Origin: Rhizobium lentis
GTDB taxonomy: Bacteria; Pseudomonadota; Alphaproteobacteria; Rhizobiales; Rhizobiaceae
Reading direction: 5' to 3'
Length of the DNA stretch: 64,000 bases
NCBI RefSeq assembly: GCF_017352135.1
Contig: NZ_CP071454.1
Location: 3,745,001 to 3,809,000, forward strand
Part shown: positions 29,692-38,419 of the stretch, piece by piece
Layout: each line of letters begins with the position of its first letter
Numbering within the stretch: the first letter of the stretch is position 1
Translations under genes and position numbers: made by a program
Notes under the pieces: model-generated
What the model was told of the DNA's origin: nothing
The model's database searches: none
The model's input: the letters and a program-made list of their open reading frames with translations, nothing else

Positions 29692-30549
29692 ATGGCTGAA
29701 GCGAATATTGCGACGAACCAGGGGATCTGCCTGGCGATGCTGCGCGACAATGATCGCGACCGTTATCTTGCATGCCTGCTGTCACCGGAGGATAAGCGCG
29801 GGTCGCTTGCTGCCCTTTACGCCTTCAATGCCGAGCTTGCCCGTGTCCGCGATCTCGTGCACGAGCCGCTGCCCGGCGAGGTGCGCATGCAATATTGGCG
29901 GGATCTGCTGGAAGGCAGCGCCCATGGTTCGACGGCGGCCAATCCGGTTGCCGCAGCGCTTCTGACGGCGATCGAAACGCATCGCCTGCCGCGCAAGACG
30001 CTGGTCGACATGATCGAGGCTCGCACCTTCGATCTCTATGACGACCCGATGGAGACGCGGCTGACGCTCGAGGGTTATGCCGGCGAGACGGCATCCGCGC
30101 TGATCCAGCTCGCAAGCCTCGTGCTTTCGCCGGAGGAGGCCGCGCGATCGGCGGATGCCGCCGGCCATGCCGGCGTCGCCCAGGCGATTGCCGGCCTGTT
30201 GCTGCTGATGCCGCTGCATTGCCGCCGCGGCCAGCTCTATATTCCGTTGCAAATCCTTTCCGCCACCGGTCTCGACCGCGATACCTTCCTCGCCGGCGAA
30301 GACCGGCCGCGCATCTCCGCCGCTGTCGAAGCCTTCGCCGGCCTCGGCCGCGATCATCTGGCAAAGGCAAGAGCAGCAGCGCCGATTGCAGCAGCCGTCT
30401 TTCCGGCCTTCTTGCCGGCGGTGCTGGCCGAACCAGTGCTCCTCAAGGCGCAGAGGCGTGGCGCTCTCCTGTTCGACCGGCCGCTGCAGCCGCCGCAGTG
30501 GCGCCGCCAGCTCAGAATGGCGCTGGCCGCATTCCGCAGGAAACTTTGA
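29692..30549 (+). CDS. Squalene/phytoene synthase-fold protein, NDUFAF6-like
   Basis: A 285-residue all-helical protein of the squalene/phytoene synthase superfamily. True synthases carry two Asp-rich DxxxD motifs for Mg-diphosphate. Here the first site reads FNAELARVRDLVHE (45-58), followed by EVRMQYWRDLL, which resembles human NDUFAF6 rather than an enzyme; the second site, around GVAQAIAGLLLLMPLHCRRG, also lacks an Asp cluster. A terpenoid synthase role is therefore unlikely, and a complex I assembly role is likely by homology. The neighbour upstream is the NDUFAF3 homologue. Confidence 0.85.
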   Translation: MAEANIATNQGICLAMLRDNDRDRYLACLLSPEDKRGSLAALYAFNAELARVRDLVHEPLPGEVRMQYWRDLLEGSAHGSTAANPVAAALLTAIETHRLPRKTLVDMIEARTFDLYDDPMETRLTLEGYAGETASALIQLASLVLSPEEAARSADAAGHAGVAQAIAGLLLLMPLHCRRGQLYIPLQILSATGLDRDTFLAGEDRPRISAAVEAFAGLGRDHLAKARAAAPIAAAVFPAFLPAVLAEPVLLKAQRRGALLFDRPLQPPQWRRQLRMALAAFRRKL

Positions 30550-30619
30550 TCCCGGTCAAATTCGCGCAAGTCTCGCGCGTTACAAGGGGCGTACCGCTAC
30601 CATTGAACGGAGACTCGGC

Positions 30620-31087
30620 GTGGGCATTATCGTCTGGTGCGTCCTTTGCGCCATCGTCATTTTCTTCGCTTTCGTGGCAACACGCATGGCTGCGCAAAAC
30701 AAGGAAGACAGTCTGCACGACACGGGGCTTGCCATCATCGAGTTCGGCCGCGCCTTCCCCAACGAGGCGATCCGACAGTTGCAGGCGACGAAAAACGGTC
30801 AGGCGATCTTCGTGCGCCTGCACGACAACAAAGCGGGCCTTATGCGCAACATGGCGCGCCATTTCTCCTGCCATCTGATCAAGCCCGGCCGTGTGCGTGT
30901 AGTAAGCTCGGAGACGGGCCGGGGGTTGGTGATCGATTTTCTCGATGCACCCCATCACAACGGCAAATTCGAGTTCGCTTCACCGAAGGAGGCTTCCGAA
31001 GTTGCACTCTGGCTGCTTGGCAACTACATCGCCGAGCCGGATAAGGATCTGCCGCCGGGCGATATTTCGGCGGCGAACAAGCACTGA
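30620..31087 (+). CDS. Small membrane-anchored protein of unknown function
   Basis: A 155-residue protein with one N-terminal membrane helix (IIVWCVLCAIVIFFAFVATRMAA) and a soluble domain of about 125 residues. That domain contains NGQAIFVRLHDNKAGLMRNMARHFSCHLI, then SSETGRGLVIDFLDAPHHNGKFEF and a final EASEVALWLLGNYIAE. I do not recognise a family. It starts at GTG 30620 after GGAGA; the open frame extends upstream but would overlap the previous gene. It lies 70 bases after the NDUFAF6-like gene in the same direction and may belong to that transcript. Confidence 0.7.
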   Translation: MGIIVWCVLCAIVIFFAFVATRMAAQNKEDSLHDTGLAIIEFGRAFPNEAIRQLQATKNGQAIFVRLHDNKAGLMRNMARHFSCHLIKPGRVRVVSSETGRGLVIDFLDAPHHNGKFEFASPKEASEVALWLLGNYIAEPDKDLPPGDISAANKH

Positions 31088-31103
31088 TGCATGTGAGATA
31101 CGT

Positions 31104-32549
31104 TCAAAGTGTTCCTCGGGCACTTTCGGCAAACACCCGTGTCTGGCCGAGCCAGGCGGCGCAGTCCGCAAGCGCGCGCCGGGCGATCAACTGCCGTTTC
31201 ATGATCGTCTTGTCCTTGCCACGAAAGCGCTTGACCCCCTCGGGCTTGACGATCGAACCGGGCTCAAGCTCCGGGAACAGCCCGAAATTGATGTTCATCG
31301 GCTGGAACGACCGTTTGCCGGGCTCCTCGTCAGTGACGATGTGCCCGCCTGTGATATGACCGAGCAGCGAACCGAGCGCCGTCGTAGTCGGCGGCAGCGA
31401 GATCGCTTCGCCCTTGCGTTCGGCGGCGGCGAAACGCCCCGCGAGCAGCCCGACGCTGGCGCTTTCCACATAGCCCTCGCAGCCGGTGATCTGCCCGGCG
31501 AAACGCAGGCCGGCCCGGGATTTCAGCGTCAGCGATCGATCGAGCAGGGTGGGAGAATTGATGTAGGTGTTGCGGTGCAGGCCGCCGAGGCGGGCAAATT
31601 CCGCATTTTCCAGACCCGGGATCATCCGGAAGATTTCTGCCTGCGCACCATATTTCAGCTTCGTCTGGAAGCCGACCATATTGTAGAGCGTGCCGAGCGC
31701 GTTGTCCTGCCGCAGTTGCACGACGGCATAGGCTTTGACCGTCGGGTTATGCGCGTTCGTCAGCCCCATCGGCTTCATCGGCCCGTGGCGCAGCGTCTCG
31801 CGGCCGCGTTCGGCCATGACCTCGATCGGCAGGCAGCCATCGAAATAGGGCGTGCCTTCCCATTCCTTGAAACCGACCGTGTCACCTGCGATCAGCGCGT
31901 CGACGAAGGCATTGTACTGGGCCTCGTCCATCGGGCAATTGATGTAGTCCTTGCCGGTGCCGCCGGGACCGACCTTGTCATAGCGCGACTGGTACCAACA
32001 GATATCCATGTCGATGCTCTCGCGATAGACGATGGGCGCGATGGCGTCGAAGAACGCGAGCGAATCCTCACCGGTCTCCGCCTGGATCGCAGTTGCGAGC
32101 GACGGCGCCGTCAACGGTCCCGTGGCGACGATGGCAAGATCCCAGTCGCTTGGCGGCAGGCCGGTGATCTCTTCACGCACGACGGTGATGAGCGGATGGT
32201 CGTGGATGGCGTGGGTCACGGCATCCGAGAAACCGTCGCGATCGACGGCGAGCGCGCCGCCTGCAGGCACCTGGTGACGGTCGGCAGCGGCCATGATCAG
32301 CGAGCCTGCCATGCGCATTTCCGCGTGGATGACCCCGACGGCATTGCTGGTCGCATCGTCGGACCGGAAGGAATTGGAGCAGACGAGTTCGGCAAGTCCC
32401 TCGGTCTTGTGGGCATCCGTACCGCGCACGCCGCGCATTTCATGCAGAATGACGGGAACGCCCGCGCTGGCGATCTGCCAGGCGGCTTCCGAGCCGGCAA
32501 GCCCGCCGCCTACCACGTGAATGGGGGAATAGGAGGAGATGGTGTTCAT
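31104..32549 (-). CDS. trmFO: Folate-dependent tRNA (uracil-54-C5)-methyltransferase TrmFO
   Basis: A 481-residue flavoprotein that makes ribothymidine at position 54 of tRNAs using methylenetetrahydrofolate and FADH2. The FAD-binding [11 protein letters not shown] is near residue 14, and the catalytic cysteine lies in [10 protein letters not shown] (C57), with a second conserved Cys in [22 protein letters not shown] and [10 protein letters not shown] are typical family motifs. It is convergent with the small membrane protein, 16 bases from its stop. The ribosome binding site is weak. Confidence 0.95.
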   Translation of the reverse strand: MNTISSYSPIHVVGGGLAGSEAAWQIASAGVPVILHEMRGVRGTDAHKTEGLAELVCSNSFRSDDATSNAVGVIHAEMRMAGSLIMAAADRHQVPAGGALAVDRDGFSDAVTHAIHDHPLITVVREEITGLPPSDWDLAIVATGPLTAPSLATAIQAETGEDSLAFFDAIAPIVYRESIDMDICWYQSRYDKVGPGGTGKDYINCPMDEAQYNAFVDALIAGDTVGFKEWEGTPYFDGCLPIEVMAERGRETLRHGPMKPMGLTNAHNPTVKAYAVVQLRQDNALGTLYNMVGFQTKLKYGAQAEIFRMIPGLENAEFARLGGLHRNTYINSPTLLDRSLTLKSRAGLRFAGQITGCEGYVESASVGLLAGRFAAAERKGEAISLPPTTTALGSLLGHITGGHIVTDEEPGKRSFQPMNINFGLFPELEPGSIVKPEGVKRFRGKDKTIMKRQLIARRALADCAAWLGQTRVFAESARGTL

Positions 32550-32595
32550 GCCGGGCTGATATCATGTCGGCGGGTGCGATCCAACACCTGGAATC

Positions 32596-32619
32596 AAAAA
32601 CGGCGCCCTGAGGCGCCGT
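32596..32619 (-). terminator. Intrinsic terminator after first DUF1127 gene
   Basis: On the minus strand a perfect 8-bp stem (ACGGCGCC / GGCGCCGT) with a 4-base loop is followed by TTTTT. It closes the DUF1127 gene at 32652-32795 before trmFO. Confidence 0.85.
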
Positions 32620-32651
32620 CTTGAAGCATCGTTCGCGTGATCGGTCCGCGA

Positions 32652-32795
32652 TTAGCGGAACGAGCGGGATGCGATGTTGCGGATGTCGTAACGGCTGACG
32701 CCGATGTCGGACAGGGTCTGGTTGGAAAGGCTGCCGAGTTCATTGAGCGTACGGCGGTAGCTGATCCAGCTTTTTGCAATGCGAATTGGGTTCAT
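32652..32795 (-). CDS. DUF1127 (YjiS-like) small protein A
   Basis: A 47-residue, strongly basic protein: it begins MNPIRIAKSWISYRRTLNEL and contains LSDIGVSRYDIRNIA, the Arg-rich DUF1127 core. Members are abundant in rhizobia and related bacteria; some bind RNA or a sensor kinase and influence stress or phosphate responses. Start at the ATG complementary to 32793-32795, with GAGGAAAAAG upstream. It has its own promoter candidate (32896-32925) and terminator, so it is a single-gene unit with a leader of roughly 90 bases. A paralogue sits 300 bases upstream on the same strand. Confidence 0.92.
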   Translation of the reverse strand: MNPIRIAKSWISYRRTLNELGSLSNQTLSDIGVSRYDIRNIASRSFR

Positions 32796-32895
32796 TGTCT
32801 TTTTCCTCGAACAAATGTCCGCGGGACGGCGGGATCGCCTGTCTCTTTGCGGTTGATGTTTATATAGGCGAAGGCGGCCCCATTGTGCAGTGCAA

Positions 32896-32925
32896 ATTAA
32901 AGGCGTCTGCCATGCAAATGTGCAA
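32896..32925 (-). promoter_or_regulatory. Candidate promoter for DUF1127 protein A
   Basis: On the minus strand TTGCAC (32925-32920) and TTTAAT (32901-32896) are separated by 18 bases. The element TTGCACTGCA also occurs just downstream (32895-32886) and again upstream of the sRNA (33898-33909). Confidence 0.4.
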
Positions 32926-33016
32926 TACGATGCTTGGAAATTGAGCGGTGAATATTTTTTGAGCGGAGTTGAGAGAGCTGAAACGATCGCAACCGGAGCG
33001 TCGGCGAATTGCCGGC

Positions 33017-33048
33017 AAAAGAAAACGCCCGCTGTTGTGCAGCGGGCG
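33017..33048 (-). terminator. Intrinsic terminator after second DUF1127 gene
   Basis: On the minus strand a perfect 9-bp stem (CGCCCGCTG / CAGCGGGCG) with a 5-base loop precedes TTTTCTTTT. Confidence 0.9.
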
Positions 33049-33094
33049 CTCAGTCACGGACGGATCTGCTTGGGAGGAAGCAGAGGCCGTTGAA

Positions 33095-33241
33095 TTAGCG
33101 AGAAGAAGCTTCGCGAGCAACGCGATGGATGTCCGAACGGTCGATGCCGAGGTCATGCAATTCGCGGTTGGTCATACGGCCAAGTTCCGTAACGGTCTGA
33201 CGATACTTGCGCCAGTTGTTGAAAGAGCGAGTGATGTTCAT
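33095..33241 (-). CDS. DUF1127 (YjiS-like) small protein B
   Basis: A 48-residue basic protein, MNITRSFNNWRKYRQTVTEL..., with the DUF1127 core NRELHDLGIDRSDIHRVAREA. It aligns along its whole length with protein A (shared YRxTxxELG, LxDxGxxRxDI), so the two are likely tandem duplicates. The start at 33241 is preceded by AAAGGGGC; a longer frame to 33355 adds residues foreign to the family. It carries its own terminator at 33017-33048. Confidence 0.92.
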   Translation of the reverse strand: MNITRSFNNWRKYRQTVTELGRMTNRELHDLGIDRSDIHRVAREASSR

Positions 33242-33682
33242 TTTAAGCCCCTTTCTGAGGGTTGATCTGCCAGCAGCCACCAATCGGCGCTGACCTCTAT
33301 TTGATGACCGGAATATATGTTGCGGTGCGAAGAACGAAAACAGACAAGTTTTCAAGTCACCTATGCAAGGTATGCAATGGTTTACACAATCTTACCGCAG
33401 TTTGGTCAACGAATAGGCAAAGTAATCTAGCGGGACTGCGCTTTGGAAGCCCGCGCGGCGGTCGTGATGAGTGAAAAAACTGATTCTCCAGCGGACCGGT
33501 CTACACGACTTCCGCACCGCAGTCGGCAAGCTCTCCATCCATCCTGGCCGTCGACAACTCGATGTGCGGTACCACGGCTTCATACAACGAAGACTTCGGT
33601 TGCTGTCGCTTGCCCAGTCGCGCTGGTCGATCGCTCGATGGCGCGGTAAACCTTTGAATTTAAACATCCTAGCGACGGTAAA
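33242..33682. other. Intergenic region between DUF1127 B and the sRNA; no gene seen
   Basis: About 440 bases. The left part, AT-rich, should hold the promoter of DUF1127 protein B. Open frames on both strands here have no supported start or family features. Confidence 0.45.
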
Positions 33683-33797
33683 TAAAACGCCCGCCGGGGG
33701 AGGATCCGGCGGGCGCATTATATTGACTGGCAACTGGGAGGAGGAGTGTTGCCAGTCTATCGCAACGCGCTTGGGAGGAGGAGTGCGCGGCTGCGAA
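33683..33797 (-). ncRNA. Alpha-r14 family sRNA (Smr14C/NfeR1-like)
   Basis: On the minus strand three hairpins lie in a row. Hairpin 1 (33795-33761) and hairpin 2 (33757-33725, a perfect 10-bp stem GACTGGCAAC/GTTGCCAGTC) each expose the same loop ACTCCTCCTCCCA. Hairpin 3 (33715-33688, stem CGCCCGCCGG/CCGGCGGGCG) ends in a T-rich tail and is the terminator. Two exposed CUCCUCCC anti-Shine-Dalgarno loops plus a terminator are the hallmark of alphaproteobacterial alpha-r14 RNAs, trans-acting regulators that pair with ribosome binding sites of many mRNAs. The 5' end is uncertain: about 33797 if the RNA has the usual length, or up to about 33868 if the promoter candidate there is used. Confidence 0.85.
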
Positions 33798-33875
33798 TCT
33801 CGTCACGAACAAAGCGTCCGCGGGCGTCCGGAGAACCGGGCCAGGGTGCCATCCCCGTGCTTCGATGCATCGTAA

Positions 33876-33909
33876 ATAGTATGACTAATTGATATTTTGC
33901 AGTGCAATA
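33876..33909 (-). promoter_or_regulatory. Candidate promoter upstream of the sRNA
   Basis: On the minus strand TTGCAC followed about 18 bases later by CATACT, in an AT-rich segment. It shares the TTGCACTGCA element with the DUF1127 A upstream region. It would give a transcript about 70 bases longer than a typical alpha-r14 RNA, so another start is possible. Confidence 0.25.
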
Positions 33910-34123
33910 AATACATGAGGGGTATGCGAAAAGCGCATGTCTCTTCTCTTATAGCCTCATAATAGCAGCTCCGACGTTAGCGACCGGTTAATGCCTGACC
34001 CAAATTAGACCAATGAGGAATTTGCATATTTGCTGCTGGGGCGTTTGCGAAGCCGCTCGCTGAGGCTATAACGAGCGAAGCCGTAGCGCCGCAGCGAGCG
34101 TCACGGAAACGAGGGGTGGAAGC

Positions 34124-35218
34124 ATGTATCGCGGCAGATTGGAGCGGGATCTCTCGCTCTGGGTGGGCAAGGGTCTGCTTGGAGCGGAAACGGCCGGCGC
34201 GCTTCTCGCCGAATATGACAGCCGCCCGGCAAGCTTCAGCCTCGGCCGGGTGCTGATGGCGTTGGCGGCGGTGCTGCTTGCCGCTGCGGTCCTGCTGGTC
34301 GTCGCCTCCAACTGGGAGGCCATCCCGCGCCTCGTGCGGGTCGGCGCCATCCTCGCCCTGATCTGGGCGGTGCACATTGCCGCCGCCCTCATGCTCGCCC
34401 GTGGCGCGACGGCGGTCGCAAGCGGGCTGCTGGTCATCGGCGCGATGAGCTTCGGCGGTGCCATATCGCTGGTGGGGCAAATGTATCATCTCTCTGGTGA
34501 CGAGCAGACGGTGATGTATCTCTGGTTCGCGATCACGGCAATCTCGGCGATCCTGTTCCGTTCGGGCGCGGTGGTTGTGGTTGCTGGTTTCCTTTCCTGG
34601 GCGTCCTTCGCCGTCTATCTCGAGAACAACGACACACACTGGATCGGGTTCGATCCCTGGATGGCGCCGGCCATGGCGGTGATCACAATCGCGCTGGTGC
34701 GTTACACCGGCGCCGAACGCGCCCGTCATCTCGCCTATCTGCTGCTGATCGGCTGGCTCGCCTGGCTCTACACGCTTCATGAGGAGATCGCCGTGGCGAT
34801 CGCCTTCGCCATTGGCGGAATGGCGGCCTTCGTGGCGACCGCACTGCCGGTTCCGCGCGTTGTCTCCCTGGTCAGGAGCGCCGGTGCGGCACCGGCCTTC
34901 TATAGTTTCCTGGTCGCCACGATCGGCTTGTTGCTGCTGCATATCGAGATCGAGCAAGGTTGGCGGCTGGTGGTACTCGGAGTGGCGACACTCGGTGCTG
35001 CCGTACTGGCGATCGCTCTCCATGGCCGCGATAATGGCGCCGTGCGTTATCTCGCCTACACGACCTTTGCCGCGGAGATGCTTTATCTCGCCTCCGTCAC
35101 CGTCGGTTCAATCCTCGGCACCTCGAGTCTTTTCCTTTTTTCTGGCATCGTGGTGGCGCTTGTCGCCTGGATCGTCATTCGTCTCGAGCGGCGCTTTTCA
35201 CGGGAGGCGCGCGCATGA
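34124..35218 (+). CDS. DUF2157 polytopic membrane protein
   Basis: A 364-residue inner membrane protein with a short soluble N-terminus (MYRGRLERDLSLWVGKGLLGAETAGALLAEYD) and about ten hydrophobic helices. The DUF2157 core includes VVASNWEAIPRLVRVGAIL. It has no known biochemical role; the family is typically found beside GDYXXLXY proteins, as here (four-base overlap). ATG 34124 follows GAGGGGTGG. Confidence 0.85.
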   Translation: MYRGRLERDLSLWVGKGLLGAETAGALLAEYDSRPASFSLGRVLMALAAVLLAAAVLLVVASNWEAIPRLVRVGAILALIWAVHIAAALMLARGATAVASGLLVIGAMSFGGAISLVGQMYHLSGDEQTVMYLWFAITAISAILFRSGAVVVVAGFLSWASFAVYLENNDTHWIGFDPWMAPAMAVITIALVRYTGAERARHLAYLLLIGWLAWLYTLHEEIAVAIAFAIGGMAAFVATALPVPRVVSLVRSAGAAPAFYSFLVATIGLLLLHIEIEQGWRLVVLGVATLGAAVLAIALHGRDNGAVRYLAYTTFAAEMLYLASVTVGSILGTSSLFLFSGIVVALVAWIVIRLERRFSREARA

Positions 35219-35805
35219 ACTCGTTGATGGCAAGACTGCAATCCGGCAGTGGCTATCTGCTTTCGGCAATCATCGTCGCCAGCCTGCAGACCGTCATCCT
35301 CGGCGCGATCATCCAGAGCCGGGCGTCGATCCTCAGTAATGGCGCCGAGGTCCTGCTGAAGACGGCTCCGGTCGATCCACGCGATTTCCTGCGCGGTGAT
35401 TATGTCATCTTGAATTACGACATTTCCACCGTGCCGGTGCAGACGATCTCCGGTGGCGTGCCCACCGAGCCCGGCGAGCGCACGCTGTGGGTCCGGTTGA
35501 AGAAGCAGGGGGATGGCTTCTGGACGGTAAGCGAATCGGCCTTCCACGCGCTGCCGCCGCAGCCGGAGACGGTGATCCTGCGCAGTCATCCTTTCTATAG
35601 CAGTGGGCTGGCCGCGGGCGACAGTGTCCGGGTCGAATACGGCATCGAGCGCTACTATGTTCCGGAAGGTCAGGGCAAGCCGATCGAGGAGGCCCGCAAT
35701 GATGGGGCCGTCGCCATTATGGCGCGCGTCTCGCCTGATGGAAGTGCGCAGATTCGCAGCCTGCTCGTCGACGGCAAGCCGGTTTACGAAGAACCGCTAT
35801 ACTGA
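35215..35805 (+). CDS. GDYXXLXY-domain membrane-anchored protein
   Basis: A 196-residue protein with one N-terminal membrane helix (about 15-34) and an extracytoplasmic domain bearing the family motif as GDYVILNY (61-68), preceded by VDPRDFLR. The function is unknown; the pairing with DUF2157, with overlapping stop and start (ATGA), indicates that the two work together in the membrane. Confidence 0.87.
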   Translation: MNSLMARLQSGSGYLLSAIIVASLQTVILGAIIQSRASILSNGAEVLLKTAPVDPRDFLRGDYVILNYDISTVPVQTISGGVPTEPGERTLWVRLKKQGDGFWTVSESAFHALPPQPETVILRSHPFYSSGLAAGDSVRVEYGIERYYVPEGQGKPIEEARNDGAVAIMARVSPDGSAQIRSLLVDGKPVYEEPLY

Positions 35806-35875
35806 TCTCTCAAGCCTTGAGGGCAGGGCAGCGTTTGGGCTCCAAATACGCTGTCATTTGCCGTTCATTTTTCCT

Positions 35876-35903
35876 TTGCCTCGACCAAATCGGGTGATAT
35901 AGA
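35876..35903 (+). promoter_or_regulatory. Candidate tRNA-Leu promoter
   Basis: TTGCCT (35876-35881) and TATAGA (35898-35903) are spaced by 16 bases, 54 bases before the tRNA. Confidence 0.4.
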
Positions 35904-35957
35904 GACGCCGCGCTCCGGAAGGCCTCATGCGCAGGCATAGGCATGCGGTTTGTGAAC

Positions 35958-36042
<85 letters not shown>

Positions 36043-36244
36043 GGCTGTTTGCAGGGGGAGACTAAGAACTTAGTTGTCCCGAATGACCGAAGGTTGTTCC
36101 GAATACTCGGACGTGAGTGCCGTTCCCCTTTTGGCGGAATGATACAGGAATTGGGAAAAGCCACGCGCGGCACGCTGCCGGCGTCGTGCTCATCGAAACG
36201 AACGGCGTCTGGGCACGGCCGCCACGACATGAAGGTAGGAAGAC

Positions 36245-37732
36245 ATGCAGGTTATCGAAACGCTCGCTGAAGGGCTGAAGCGCGAAATCAAGGTCGTTAT
36301 CCCGGCCAAGGACATGGAAGACAAGATGAATGAGCGTCTTGCCGATGTGAAGGACAAGATCCGCATCAACGGCTTCCGTCCGGGCAAGGTCCCCGCTGCT
36401 CACCTGAAGAAGGTTTACGGCAAGTCGATCATGGCCGATCTCGTCAACGAGATCGTCCGCGAGCAGCCCGCCGCTATCCTGTCCAGCCGCGGCGAGAAGT
36501 CGGCCACGCAGCCGGAAATCGCCATGACTGAGGACAAGGACGAGGCCGACAAGATCCTCACCGCCCAGCAGGATTTCGAATTCACGCTGTCCTACGAAGT
36601 GCTGCCGCCGATTGAGCTTAAGTCCGTCAAGGGCATCAAGGTTACGCGCGAAGTCATCGATATCTCGGATGAGGAAGTCAACGAGCAGGTCCTGAAGGTC
36701 GCCGAAAGCGCCCGCTCCTACGAGAGCAAGACCGGCAAGGCCGCAAACGGCGACCGCGTCACCATGGATTATGTCGGCAAGGTTGACGGCGAAGCCTTCG
36801 AAGGCGGCACCGATCAGGGCGCCGAACTGGTGATCGGCTCCGGCCGCTTCATTCCGGGCTTCGAAGACCAGCTCGTTGGCGTCAAGGCTGGCGAAGAGAA
36901 GACCATCACCGTGACCTTCCCGGCCGACTATCCGGCCAAGAATCTTGCCGGCAAGGAAGCGACCTTCGACATCACGGTCAAGGACGTCGCAGCTCCGGGC
37001 GCTGTCGAAATCAACGACCAGCTCGCCTCCAAGCTCGGCATCGAATCTGCCGATCGCCTGAAGGAGATCGTCCGTGGCCAGATCGAATCGCAGTACGGCT
37101 CGCTGACCCGCCAGAAGCTGAAGCGTCAGATCCTCGATCAGCTCGATGAGATGTACAAGTTCGATACCCCGGCTTCGCTCGTCGACGCCGAGTACAACGG
37201 CATCTGGAGCCAGGTGAACAACGATCTCGCCCAGTCCGGTAAGACCTTCGAAGACGAAGACACGACCGAAGAGAAGGCACGTGAGGAATACAAGACGCTT
37301 GCCGAGCGTCGCGTCCGCCTCGGCCTCGTTCTCTCCGAGATCGGCGAAAAGGCCGGCGTCGAAGTCACCGAAGACGAAATGCAGCGGGCTATCTACGATC
37401 AGCTGCGCCAGTATCCGGGCCAGGAAAAGCAGATCCTCGAATTCTTCCGCAGCCAGCCGGGTGCCGCCGCTTCGATCCGCGCGCCGATCTTCGAAGAGAA
37501 GGTCATCGATCACCTGCTGACGGAAATCGACGTTACGGACAAGAAAGTGACGAAGGAAGAACTGCTCGCCGAGGAAGAAGGCGAAGCCAAGGCTGAAACC
37601 AAGAAGGCCGCGCCGAAGAAGAAGGCCGCCGCCAAGGCCGATGCTGCCGAGGCCGGTGAAGGCGAGGAAGCCGCCGCTCCGAAGAAAAAGGCTGCTTCGA
37701 AGAAGAAGGCTTCCGAGGACAGCGCCGAATAA
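36245..37732 (+). CDS. tig: Trigger factor (ribosome-associated chaperone)
   Basis: A 495-residue chaperone that docks at the ribosome exit tunnel and folds nascent proteins. The ribosome-binding signature GFRPGKVP is at 43-50. The FKBP-type prolyl isomerase domain lies at about 170-255 ([35 protein letters not shown]), followed by the C-terminal chaperone domain. The last 50 residues are a Lys/Ala/Glu-rich tail with PKKKAA repeats, longer than in E. coli and usual in rhizobia. ATG 36245 follows GGTAGGAAG. A terminator follows. Confidence 0.97.
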   Translation: MQVIETLAEGLKREIKVVIPAKDMEDKMNERLADVKDKIRINGFRPGKVPAAHLKKVYGKSIMADLVNEIVREQPAAILSSRGEKSATQPEIAMTEDKDEADKILTAQQDFEFTLSYEVLPPIELKSVKGIKVTREVIDISDEEVNEQVLKVAESARSYESKTGKAANGDRVTMDYVGKVDGEAFEGGTDQGAELVIGSGRFIPGFEDQLVGVKAGEEKTITVTFPADYPAKNLAGKEATFDITVKDVAAPGAVEINDQLASKLGIESADRLKEIVRGQIESQYGSLTRQKLKRQILDQLDEMYKFDTPASLVDAEYNGIWSQVNNDLAQSGKTFEDEDTTEEKAREEYKTLAERRVRLGLVLSEIGEKAGVEVTEDEMQRAIYDQLRQYPGQEKQILEFFRSQPGAAASIRAPIFEEKVIDHLLTEIDVTDKKVTKEELLAEEEGEAKAETKKAAPKKKAAAKADAAEAGEGEEAAAPKKKAASKKKASEDSAE

Positions 37733-37757
37733 TCGATCGCCGGTTCTGAGAGTTTGG

Positions 37758-37792
37758 AAGGCCCCGCCATCGTGCGGGGCCTTTTTCTTTTT
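37758..37792 (+). terminator. Intrinsic terminator after tig
   Basis: A perfect 10-bp stem (AAGGCCCCGC / GCGGGGCCTT) with a 6-base loop and a long T-rich tail. Confidence 0.92.
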
Positions 37793-37913
37793 CCGATCAT
37801 TCATCCCTCGGGCATCGTCGTCACGATGGTGTTATTATCGGCCTCGGCAACAAATAGTTGAAATAAAGTATAATTGGATGCAGATTAAGCTGAGTTGTGG
37901 GGAGAAACTTGGG

Positions 37914-38336
37914 ATGACCGAAAAGAATGACATGAAGAAGCTGGTAGAGGAAATCTATGCTGTGCGTGATCGCGGCGATATAGAGAGCACACTGGCCCTG
38001 ATCGGCGACGATTGCACTTTCCGAATGGTCGGCAATACACGGATGTCGCCCTTTTCGACTGAAGCAAGCGGGGCCGCCTTTCGCCAGGCGATAATGCAGC
38101 TGATTACTGTGTGGGATCTATCCAAGGTCAAGACAGCGGGCATCTATGTGGACGAAGACGAGCATATGGTCTTCGCCCATCGCGAGGGCGAGGTCAGGCA
38201 CATCCCATCGGGTGTGAGCTTCCACACGGAATTCGTCGACAAGATCCATTTCAGGGATGGGAGACCGTTCAAGATCGTCGAATTCGTCGACACGCTGCAA
38301 GTGGCCGAGACAACCAAGATGATCCAGATCGCATGA
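37914..38336 (+). CDS. SnoaL-like / NTF2-fold protein
   Basis: A 140-residue protein that looks like a small cone-shaped NTF2/SnoaL domain. It has an N-terminal helix pair (MKKLVEEIYAVRDRGDIESTLALIGDDCTFRMVG), then beta strands such as HMVFAHREGEVRHIPSGVSFHTEFVDKIHFRDGRPFKIVEFVDT. Such proteins are isomerases, cyclases or ligand-binding proteins; the substrate cannot be predicted. It starts at ATG 37914 after GGGGAGA. An upstream ATG at 37878 is possible but less well placed. Confidence 0.75.
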   Translation: MTEKNDMKKLVEEIYAVRDRGDIESTLALIGDDCTFRMVGNTRMSPFSTEASGAAFRQAIMQLITVWDLSKVKTAGIYVDEDEHMVFAHREGEVRHIPSGVSFHTEFVDKIHFRDGRPFKIVEFVDTLQVAETTKMIQIA

Positions 38337-38341
38337 ACGGC

Positions 38342-38377
38342 CATCAAAGTCGAAGCCTCCGGGCTTCGACTTTGATG
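38342..38377. terminator. Long perfect hairpin between convergent genes
   Basis: A 16-bp perfect inverted repeat (CATCAAAGTCGAAGCC / GGCTTCGACTTTGATG) around a 4-base loop, five bases past the NTF2-fold gene. It has no T tract after it on either strand, so it is either an atypical bidirectional terminator or an mRNA 3' end stabiliser. Confidence 0.6.
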
Positions 38378-38419
38378 CTCGACGTCCGCCCAATCGGCCG
38401 CCGGTGCGAGAATCGCAGC

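Noticed and set aside
30945..32624. A 559-residue plus-strand frame opposite trmFO
   Set aside because: TrmFO motifs on the minus strand are decisive; this frame has no ribosome binding site.
33471..33875. A plus-strand frame across the sRNA region
   Set aside because: It crosses three hairpins of a structured RNA encoded on the other strand and lacks protein-like features.
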